Shown here one piece after another: positions 7,730 through 15,700 of a stretch of 29,595 nucleotides of DNA. The translations under genes were made by a program, and so were the position numbers. The notes beneath the pieces were generated by a model. That model was not told where the DNA came from, made no database searches, and saw only the letters and a list, made by a program, of their open reading frames with translations. The stretch spans positions 1-29,595 of the forward strand of contig JARCRR010000238.1 of NCBI GenBank assembly GCA_029850565.1. Reading direction: 5' to 3'. The stretch is from Gallionella sp. Lineage in GTDB: Bacteria > Pseudomonadota > Gammaproteobacteria > Burkholderiales > Gallionellaceae. Each line of letters begins with the position of its first letter. The stretch's first letter is position 1.

Positions 7730-9793
7730 ATGAAACTGTTCAATAATTCAAGCATCATTCGATTGTTTGGCGTGGCTCTCGCCTTACTTACATTAAGTGT
7801 TCAGGCTCAGGTTTCGGAAAATTCAGCAGAGGGGATCAATACGATTCAATCCATCAGCTCAAGTAATGAGGCCGGTGGTAAGGTGGTAGTCAAGATCAAT
7901 TTTAAATTCGCCCCTAGTGCACAACCATCAGCATTTACTATCAATACACCGCCCCGCATTGCGTTCGATTTCCCGAGTACATCAAATGGTCTAGGGAAAT
8001 CCCTGCAGGAGTTTGGGCAAGGGGAATTGCGTAGTGCCAATATCGTTCAAGCAGGGAGTCGCACGCGCTTGGTGATTAACCTGGTGCAGATGTTGGGTTA
8101 TGACACTCGCATTGAAGGTAATGATGTGCTGATCACATTCCAACCCAAAGGTACCGGAGGTGGTAGTGAGCCAGTGGCAGATGCACATTTTGCCGATGTT
8201 TCTGCCGGGGCGCAAAAACACAGCCTTCGTGATGTTGATTTTCGTAGAGGAAAGAACGGTGAAGGTCGCATACAAGTTGATTTGTCGGATGCAGACATTG
8301 GCATTGACATAAAACAGCAGGGAAAGGCCCTTGTTGTAGATTTTCAGCGGACGACATTGCCGCGCAACTTACAGCGTAAGTTAGATGTTTCTGATTTTGC
8401 TACACCTGTCCAATTGGTTGATGCTTTTGTGCAGGGTGGGAATGCAAGACTTTCTATTGAGCCCAAAGGGCTGTGGGATTATTCCGCATACCAGACGGAC
8501 AATAAATTCATTGTCGAAATAAAAGCCGTTGTTGAGGATCCGAATAAATTAGTTAAAGGTAACGTCTCTGGATATTCTGGCGAAAAGCTCACGCTCAACT
8601 TTCAGAATATTTCAACACGTGAAGCTTTGAGCGTGATCGCGGATTTCACGGGCCTCAATATGGTAATTAGCGACACAGTATCTGGAAGTCTGACATTGCG
8701 ATTGAAGGATGTCCCGTGGGATCAGGCCTTCGATATCATCCTGCAGAGCAGGGGGTTGGATATGCGCAAGAATGGTAACGTGATTCAAGTTGCCCCTCGC
8801 GAAGAGATTGCGGCAAAGGAAAAGATCGATTTCTCCTCACGTCAGGAAATCACCGAGCTGGAACCGCTCCGCACGGAGAATTTTCAGCTTGCGTACGCAA
8901 AAGCGGCAGATATCGTGAAGTTGATCTCCGACGAAAAGCAGAAAATATTGTCGAAACGGGGAAGTACGACTTTCGACCTTAGAACCAATTTGTTGTTTGT
9001 TAGAGATGTCCCAGCCAGTTTGGAGGAAGTTAGGAAATTGATCAAGCTGGTGGACGTACCTGTTCGTCAAGTGTTGATTGAGGCGCGATTCGTTGAGGCG
9101 GGAGAGACCTTCAATCACACATTGGGAGGGAGGTTGGGATATACAGGCCCAACACAAGCGCAGGGCGGTTTGTTCCCTGTGGGGGGCGGCAGGGCAACTG
9201 TGAGTACAAATGTGAACTTACCGGGTGCTGCGTCTGGTCTAGGCGGTTTGACGATGACCTTGTTTAATGCGGCTGCCACCAAGACGTTGACGCTGGAACT
9301 GAATGCGTCTGCGATTGATGGCACAACCAAAAATATTGCTAGTCCACGCGTAGTGACGGGTGACAAGACACCGGCTACGATCGAATCGGGTGTCGAGGTT
9401 CCATATCTTCAGGCTAGTAGTAGTGGTGCAGCCAATGTCGCGTTTAAGAAAGCAGTATTAAGCTTAATCGTAACACCTCAGATTACTCCTGAAGATAGTG
9501 TGACAATGAAAGTTAGCGTGACACAGGATTCGGTTGGGAATATCTATGCGGGTGTGCCGAGCATCAATACCAAGAAGGTTGACACCCAAGTTCTCGTGGA
9601 AAACGGAGGTACAGTTGTCATTGGCGGTGTGTACACGCAAGATGAGTCTGATTCCACCTCTTCTATTCCTGGCTTGAGTGACATTCCTGTGATGGGCTGG
9701 TTGTTTAAACAAAACACTCAGGTAAAAAGTAAAAAGGAACTGTTAGTGTTCATCACGCCAAAGATATTGAAGGATACTTTGGGTTCCAATTGA
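7730..9793 (+). CDS. pilQ: Type IV pilus secretin PilQ
   Basis: The outer-membrane secretin through which the pilus passes. About 687 residues: signal peptide (about 1-27, ending SVQAQ), two AMIN-like beta domains that bind peptidoglycan (about 40-125 and 150-260), the N0 domain (about 285-345, LTLNFQNISTREALSVIAD), an N1 KH-like domain (about 385-450) and the secretin channel domain (about 460-685). The end carries IPGLSDIPVMGWLF and KKELLVFITPKIL, hallmarks of secretins. AGGAG at 7716-7720 is 9 bases before the ATG at 7730; the GTG at 7721 is too close to it. A strong terminator follows. Confidence 0.97.
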   Translation: MKLFNNSSIIRLFGVALALLTLSVQAQVSENSAEGINTIQSISSSNEAGGKVVVKINFKFAPSAQPSAFTINTPPRIAFDFPSTSNGLGKSLQEFGQGELRSANIVQAGSRTRLVINLVQMLGYDTRIEGNDVLITFQPKGTGGGSEPVADAHFADVSAGAQKHSLRDVDFRRGKNGEGRIQVDLSDADIGIDIKQQGKALVVDFQRTTLPRNLQRKLDVSDFATPVQLVDAFVQGGNARLSIEPKGLWDYSAYQTDNKFIVEIKAVVEDPNKLVKGNVSGYSGEKLTLNFQNISTREALSVIADFTGLNMVISDTVSGSLTLRLKDVPWDQAFDIILQSRGLDMRKNGNVIQVAPREEIAAKEKIDFSSRQEITELEPLRTENFQLAYAKAADIVKLISDEKQKILSKRGSTTFDLRTNLLFVRDVPASLEEVRKLIKLVDVPVRQVLIEARFVEAGETFNHTLGGRLGYTGPTQAQGGLFPVGGGRATVSTNVNLPGAASGLGGLTMTLFNAAATKTLTLELNASAIDGTTKNIASPRVVTGDKTPATIESGVEVPYLQASSSGAANVAFKKAVLSLIVTPQITPEDSVTMKVSVTQDSVGNIYAGVPSINTKKVDTQVLVENGGTVVIGGVYTQDESDSTSSIPGLSDIPVMGWLFKQNTQVKSKKELLVFITPKILKDTLGSN

Positions 9794-9814
9794 TATTCGG
9801 CTTGATCAATCGAT

Positions 9815-9841
9815 AGCCCGGCATCTGCCGGGCTTTTGTTT
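9815..9841 (+). terminator. Intrinsic terminator of pilMNOPQ
   Basis: AGCCCGGC (9815-9822) and GCCGGGCT (9827-9834) form a perfect 8-bp GC-rich stem with a 4-base loop, followed by TTTTGTTTT. It begins 22 bases after the pilQ stop. It separates the pilus operon from the aroKB-dgt unit. Confidence 0.88.
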
Positions 9842-9865
9842 TGGAGAAGCGAGAAAGAATTCCGC

Positions 9866-9871
9866 TACAAT
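9866..9871 (+). promoter_or_regulatory. -10 box directly before aroKB
   Basis: TACAAT matches the -10 consensus at 5 of 6 and ends 7 bases before the ATG at 9879, so transcription would start at or next to the start codon. TTGGAG at 9841-9846 is a weak -35 with a long 19-base spacer. No Shine-Dalgarno lies near the ATG; the only GGAG is over 30 bases away. Confidence 0.4.
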
Positions 9872-9878
9872 TCCCAGT

Positions 9879-11531
9879 ATGAGCGACACGACTTCACACA
9901 AGCACTCCTCGGGCAATGTCATCTTGATCGGCATGATGGGTTCTGGCAAAACAACCGTAGGCAAGCTGTTGGCAAAGCATTTAGGCAAGTCTTTTGTCGA
10001 TAGCGACGAAGAAATACAGAGGCGTACCGGTGTTACGATTCCCCATATATTTGATGTTGAGGGAGAGGCTGGATTCAGGCAAAGAGAGAACGCTGTTCTA
10101 GAAGATCTGGCGAAACGAAGTGATCTTGTAATAGCAACGGGTGGTGGTGCCATCCTGAGTCCACAAAATCGTTCGGTGCTTAAACACTGTGGTGCGGTGG
10201 TCTATCTCAAAAGCAATGTGCATGAGCTTTGGCAGCGCACGCGTCACGACACAAACAGGCCATTGCTACAAACTGCTGATCCGCGGGGGAAATTACAGGA
10301 GTTGTTCGAGCAGCGTGATCCACTCTATGCGGAAATTGCTGATATTGTCATGCATACCGGCAAGCAAAGTGTTCATGTCTTGCTGATGCGACTCCAACAG
10401 AAACTTCAAGAGTTGAGTGCGCATTCCAATGTTGGAGAAATTGATTCAATGAAAACGCTTAGTGTTGGTTTGGCCGAACGCAGTTACCCGATACATATTG
10501 GCAGTGACTTGCTAAACAGGCCGGAGTTGCTGTTGCCTTATCTGCCTAGTAAGCGAGCCATGATTGTCAGCAACACGACGGTTGCACCACTGTATCTGGG
10601 TAGGCTGACCGAGGTCTTGGCAAAACACCAGATTCAAATTGAAAACATCGTTCTTCCAGACGGCGAGCAGTACAAGAGCGGTGAGTCGATGAATGTGATC
10701 TACGATGCACTGTTGCGAGCAAGGTGCGAGCGCAGTACACCAATTATCGCCCTAGGTGGCGGTGTGATCGGAGACATGGCGGGATTCGCAGCTGCCAGTT
10801 ATCTGCGCGGCGTCCCCTTCATTCAGATACCAACAACGCTTTTGTCGAAAGTCGACTCTTCTGTCGGGGGAAAGACGGGCATCAATCATCCCTTGGGTAA
10901 GAACATGATTGGTGCGTTCTATCAACCCTTGGTTGTTCTGGCAGATGTCTCGACTTTGGATACTTTGCCCGACAAAGAATTGCGCGCGGGAGTGGCAGAG
11001 GTTATCAAGTATGGATTGATACGCGATGTACCATTTTTGGAATGGTTGGAGGGCAATATTGAAAAACTGCTTGCGCGCGACAAAGCGGCTTTGCAATATG
11101 CCATCGCGCGGAGCTGCGAAAACAAAGCCGAAGTCGTCGGTGCGGATGAGCGTGAGAGTGGTGAGCGTGCGTTGCTGAATCTTGGACACACTTTCGGTCA
11201 CGCGATAGAGAATGGCATGGGCTATGGAGCATGGCTACATGGTGAGGCTGTTGCGACCGGGACCGTCATGGCTACCGATTTGTCGCATAGGCTCGGCTGG
11301 TTGAGTGCGGAGGATGTGGTGCGCGTACGCAAATTGTTCGAACGCGCAGGATTGCCAACTATAGGTCCCAAATTGGGAACGGAAAAGTATATGCAATTGA
11401 TGGGCTTGGACAAGAAGGTGGCGGACGGAAAAATACGTTTTGTGCTCTTGAAGTCATTAGGACATGCCATCATGACGGGAGACGTGCCGCAGGCGATGTT
11501 GGAACAGACGCTGGAGGCTTGCAGTGGCTGA
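9879..11531 (+). CDS. aroKB: Fused shikimate kinase and 3-dehydroquinate synthase (AroK-AroB)
   Basis: One open frame of 550 residues carries two shikimate-pathway enzymes that are usually separate neighbours. Residues about 12-180 are shikimate kinase: Walker A GMMGSGKTTVGK (18-29), Asp41/Asp43 in DSDEE, GGGA (88-91) and the lid around RHDTNRPLL. Residues 191-550 are 3-dehydroquinate synthase: NAD-site GGGVIGDMAGFAA (293 onward), SSVGGKTGINHPLGKN, and zinc ligands Glu374, His437 and His454, whose spacing (63 and 17) equals that of E. coli Glu184/His247/His264. Both halves look intact. The junction reads EIDSMKTL, and Met191 (base 10449) could still act as an internal AroB start. A TGA in another frame lies 5 bases before that ATG. 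The 3' end overlaps dgt by 8 bases. Confidence 0.93.
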   Translation: MSDTTSHKHSSGNVILIGMMGSGKTTVGKLLAKHLGKSFVDSDEEIQRRTGVTIPHIFDVEGEAGFRQRENAVLEDLAKRSDLVIATGGGAILSPQNRSVLKHCGAVVYLKSNVHELWQRTRHDTNRPLLQTADPRGKLQELFEQRDPLYAEIADIVMHTGKQSVHVLLMRLQQKLQELSAHSNVGEIDSMKTLSVGLAERSYPIHIGSDLLNRPELLLPYLPSKRAMIVSNTTVAPLYLGRLTEVLAKHQIQIENIVLPDGEQYKSGESMNVIYDALLRARCERSTPIIALGGGVIGDMAGFAAASYLRGVPFIQIPTTLLSKVDSSVGGKTGINHPLGKNMIGAFYQPLVVLADVSTLDTLPDKELRAGVAEVIKYGLIRDVPFLEWLEGNIEKLLARDKAALQYAIARSCENKAEVVGADERESGERALLNLGHTFGHAIENGMGYGAWLHGEAVATGTVMATDLSHRLGWLSAEDVVRVRKLFERAGLPTIGPKLGTEKYMQLMGLDKKVADGKIRFVLLKSLGHAIMTGDVPQAMLEQTLEACSG

Positions 11532-12648
11532 ACAGCGGTTAGCCCCCTGTGCGGTCAGCGTCAGTGTACGTGGCAGACGAATAAATGAGCCTGTGCCCAT
11601 AGGTCGCAGTGAGTTTCAACGTGATCGCGATAGGATCATTCACTCGGCAGCATTCCGACGCCTTGAATATAAGACTCAAGTATTCGTCAATCACGAAGGC
11701 GATCTGTTCCGTACCCGCCTCACCCACAGTATCGAGGTTGCCCAGATCGGTCGTTCCATCGCACGACGTCTCCACCTGAACGAGGATTTGGTGGAAGCGA
11801 TATCGCTCGCTCACGACCTTGGACATACACCGTTCGGTCATGCGGGGCAGGAGGCTTTGAATGCATGCATGAAAGACCATGGAGGGTTCGAGCACAACTT
11901 GCAATCCTTGCGCGTCGTGGATGTGTTGGAAGAAAAATATGCGGCGTTTGATGGGTTAAATCTATGTTTTGAAACGCGCGAAGGCATTCTCAAACACTGC
12001 TCATTAGCCCATGCTGCCGAACTGGGGGAGGTGGGTGTGCGCTTCTTGAGCGATCAGCGCCCATCGCTAGAAGCCCAGATCGCCAACCTGGCAGACGAGA
12101 TTGCCTATAACAATCATGATGTGGATGACGGCCTTCGTTCCGGCCTGCTCACCTTGGAGCAATTGTCGTCGGTGCGCCTGTTCTCAGAACATCTTGAGGA
12201 GGTTCATAAGGTATTTCCCGGTTTGGCGGAGCGTAGGGTGGTACATGAGACTGTGCGTCGCATGATCAACTCTCTGGTTACCGATCTTATCGAGCAGACT
12301 GAATCCAACATCCGACGATACGCACCCACAAGTCTGGATGAAGTGCGCTCGGCCCCAACAATAGTGGCTTTTAGCCAAGAGATGCATGAAAAGAATCGAG
12401 AGTTGAAGTCCGTGCTGCGTACTCAACTATATCGACACTACCGTGTGATGCGCATGAGTGCCAAAGCGCGGCGCATCATTAGCGAGCTATTTCAAGCATT
12501 CATGGACGACTCGCGTCTGCTTCCCCCCCAGTTCGCTCCGCAATCGGAACAATCTAAAGCCAGACTGGTATCCGACTATATCGCGGGCATGACAGATCGT
12601 TATGCCATCCGCGAACACCGGCGTATTTTTGCCGTAGAAGAGATTTAG
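11524..12648 (+). CDS. dgt: Deoxyguanosinetriphosphate triphosphohydrolase-like protein
   Basis: A 374-residue HD-superfamily dNTP triphosphohydrolase, which removes triphosphate from dGTP or other dNTPs and helps control nucleotide pools. The metal site is visible: His68 in RTRLTHSIEVAQ, His97-Asp98 in LAHDLGHTPFGH, and the later Asp in LADEIAYNNHDVDDGL. The GTG start at 11524 is preceded by GGAGG about 8 bases away and overlaps the aroKB stop by 8 bases, implying translational coupling. The length is that of the shorter dgt-like branch rather than E. coli Dgt (505 residues), so substrate range is uncertain. Confidence 0.92.
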   Translation: MAEQRLAPCAVSVSVRGRRINEPVPIGRSEFQRDRDRIIHSAAFRRLEYKTQVFVNHEGDLFRTRLTHSIEVAQIGRSIARRLHLNEDLVEAISLAHDLGHTPFGHAGQEALNACMKDHGGFEHNLQSLRVVDVLEEKYAAFDGLNLCFETREGILKHCSLAHAAELGEVGVRFLSDQRPSLEAQIANLADEIAYNNHDVDDGLRSGLLTLEQLSSVRLFSEHLEEVHKVFPGLAERRVVHETVRRMINSLVTDLIEQTESNIRRYAPTSLDEVRSAPTIVAFSQEMHEKNRELKSVLRTQLYRHYRVMRMSAKARRIISELFQAFMDDSRLLPPQFAPQSEQSKARLVSDYIAGMTDRYAIREHRRIFAVEEI

Positions 12649-12660
12649 CCGCCTAGCTGG

Positions 12661-12690
12661 TTGCCCTTCCCCCCTGGTTTAAGGTAGCAT
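12661..12690 (+). promoter_or_regulatory. Possible sigma-70-like promoter for gltBD
   Basis: TTGCCC (12661-12666) and TAGCAT (12685-12690) are 18 bases apart and match the -35/-10 consensus at 4 of 6 each. The start would be near 12697, about 70 bases before the gltB start, placing the hairpin at 12718-12733 in the leader. Weak but the best candidate in this short gap. Confidence 0.35.
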
Positions 12691-12717
12691 TCCCGCCCTT
12701 TCGGATAGATTTTGGAA

Positions 12718-12739
12718 GGCGGCTGATGCCGCCATTTTG
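12718..12739 (+). terminator. Hairpin with short T run between dgt and gltB
   Basis: GGCGGC (12718-12723) and GCCGCC (12728-12733) form a perfect 6-bp GC stem with a TGAT loop, followed by ATTTTGTTG. It could terminate the aroKB-dgt transcript, or act as an attenuator in the gltB leader if gltB starts at the upstream promoter candidate. Confidence 0.5.
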
Positions 12740-12764
12740 TTGCAACCATCGAGGTGAGAAACAA

Positions 12765-15700
12765 GTGAACAATTCTTCGTTGCCTGCGCAGCAAGGTCTC
12801 TATGACCCGCGCAATGAACATGATGCATGTGGTGTTGGTTTCGTCGCACATATCAAAGGTAAAGCCAGTCATGACCGAGTCAGTCAAGGTCTGCAGATTC
12901 TCGAGAATCTGACGCATCGCGGTGCGGTCGGCGCTGATCCCTTGGCGGGTGATGGCGCGGGTATCCTGATCCAGATCCCAGACCAGTTCCTGCGTGACGA
13001 GATGAACTGGGGCGGTATCCAGTTGCCACCGGTGGGAGACTACGGCGTTGGCATGTTGTTCTTGCCGCGCGATGCCGCTGCGCGAGCGGCTTGTGAGCAG
13101 ATCATTGTTGATAAGGTCGCGGCGGAAGGTCAGACCATCATCGGCTGGCGTGATGTCCCCGTCGACAACAGCACGCTCGGTGAAAGCGTCAAAGCACTTG
13201 AACCAGTGGTGCGCCAAGTGTTCATCGGTCGCGGCAAGAAGACCGCAGACCAAGATGCCTTCGAGCGTAAATTGTTCGTCATCCGCAAGACTGCAGAGCA
13301 TGCCATCAGCAAGCTGGCGAAAAATCAAGGCAAGGGTTTCTATGTTCCTTCCATGTCGTCGCGTACTGTGGTGTACAAGGGCATGTTGCTGGCCGACCAG
13401 GTCGGCAAATATTTCGTCGACCTGCAAGATGCGCGCGTAGTCAGTACCTTCTCCTTGGTTCACCAGCGCTTCTCTACCAACACTTTCCCGACTTGGAATC
13501 TGGCACATCCGTTCCGGATGATCGCGCACAACGGCGAGATCAACACCTTGCGTGGCAACGTGAACTGGATGGCGGCTCGCCATGCGGCGATGTCGTCGAA
13601 GTTGCTGGGCGAGGACCTGGAAAAATTGTGGCCGCTTATCGTCGAAGGTCAATCCGATTCGGCTTGTTTCGACAATGCGCTTGAATTGCTGGTGGCAGGT
13701 GGCTATTCATTGCCGCACGCCATGATGTTGTTGATCCCCGAAGCGTGGGCAGGCAATCCCCTGATGGATGAAGAGCGTCGCGCATTCTACGAATATCATG
13801 CCGCGCTGATGGAGCCGTGGGACGGTCCGGCAGCCGTCGCATTCACGGATGGTCGTCAGATTGGCGCAACATTGGATCGTAACGGACTGCGTCCGGCGCG
13901 TTATCTCATCACTGACGATGATGTCGTGCTGATGGCTTCCGAGATGGGTGTGTTGCCTATCCCGCAAAGCAAGATCGTAAAGAAATGGCGCTTGCAACCG
14001 GGCAAGATGTTCCTCATCGACATGGAGCAAGGCCGCATCGTTGACGACGCAGAACTCAAGAAGCAGATTGCGACAGCAAAGCCGTATCGCAAGTGGATCG
14101 AGCAATCTCGCTACTTCCTCGATGACATGCCTAAGGTGGCAGACAAGAGCGCAGCGCAGGTCAGCTTGCTGGATGCACAACAGGCATTCGGTTACACGCA
14201 AGAAGATCTGAAGTTCATCATGTTGCCATTGGCGAGCGCGGGCGAAGAAGCGACCGGCTCCATGGGTAACGACGCTGCACTGCCCGTGTTGTCGAGCAAG
14301 AACAAAGTGCTTTACAACTATTTCAAACAATTGTTCGCGCAAGTGACCAATCCGCCAATCGATCCGATTCGTGAAGAGATCGTGATGTCGCTCACTTCTT
14401 TCATTGGGCCCAAACCGAATCTGTTGGGTATCGACGAAACGAAACCTGCGCTGCGCTTGGAGGTGCATCAGCCTGTGTTGTCGCTGGAAGACATGGCGAA
14501 GTTGCACGGTATCGACAAGCTGACCAAGGGCCAATACAAATCCAAGGTACTCGATCTGACCTATGCGGTGAAGAACGGTGCGGCAGGTTGTGAAGCGGCT
14601 ATCGCCGATCTGTGCAAAGCGGCAAACAAAGCAGTTGCTGGCGGCTTCAATGTGTTGATCCTGTCTGACCGCGCGGTATCCGAGAAGCGCGTAGCGATTC
14701 CTGCTTTGCTGGCAACAGCGGCAGTGCACCATCATCTGGTCAAAGAAGGTCTGCGTACCAGCACCGGTCTGGTAGTGGAGACCGGCTCTGCACGCGAAGT
14801 GCATCACTTCGCTTTGCTCGCAGGTTACGGTGCGGAAGCGGTCTGTCCATGGCTGGCGTTCGACAGCATCGAGCAATTCGAATTGCCGGTCGGTGTGAGC
14901 GCCAAGGACGGGCAGAAACGTTTCATCAAGGGTGTCAACAAGGGCTTGCTCAAGGTGATGTCCAAGATGGGTATCTCCACCTATCAATCCTATTGTGGAT
15001 CGCAGATATTCGAAGCCATCGGCCTCAATGCTGATTTCGTGAAGAGGTATTTCACCGGAACGGCGACGCAGATCGAAGGTATCGGCCTGCAAGATGTTGC
15101 GGAAGAAGCGATGCGTATGCACAGCGCAGCGTTCGGCACCGATCCGGTACTGGCGAACATGCTGGAAGCGGGCGGTGATTATGCCTTCCGTATCCGTGGT
15201 GAAGACCACACATGGACGCCGGACTCCATCGCCAAGCTGCAACATGCGACCCGCTCCAACAATTTCAATACCTACAAAGAGTACGCCAAGCTCATCAACG
15301 ACCAGACACAACGTCAGATGACCTTGCGCGGGTTGTTCGAGATCGGGTCGGTCGGAGCGCCAGTCCCCTTGGCTGAAGTCGAGCCAGCCAAGGAGATCGT
15401 CAAACGTTTCGTGACGGGTGCGATGTCATTGGGTTCTATTTCTACTGAAGCACATGCCACACTGGCAATCGCCATGAATCGTATCGGCGGCAAGTCGAAC
15501 ACCGGTGAAGGTGGCGAGGATGCCAACCGCTTCAAGTTGTTGCAAGGCGGTGAGAAGTTGTCCGAGATCATCGGCAAGAATCGTATCGAAGCTGACCAAA
15601 CCATGAAGGCGGGCGACTCTTTGCGTTCGCGTATCAAGCAAGTCGCGTCGGGGCGTTTTGGTGTTACTGCGGAATATCTGAGCAGTGCAGACCAGATCCA

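Noticed and set aside
12645..13652. A 335-codon minus-strand frame covering the dgt-gltB gap and the gltB start
   Set aside because: It is antisense to gltB and to its promoter region, with composition typical of a shadow frame and no family motifs.
13707..15311. A 534-codon open frame on the minus strand inside gltB
   Set aside because: It lies entirely opposite a well-conserved gltB and its predicted protein shows no recognisable domain. Long antisense frames arise from the codon bias of GC-rich genes.
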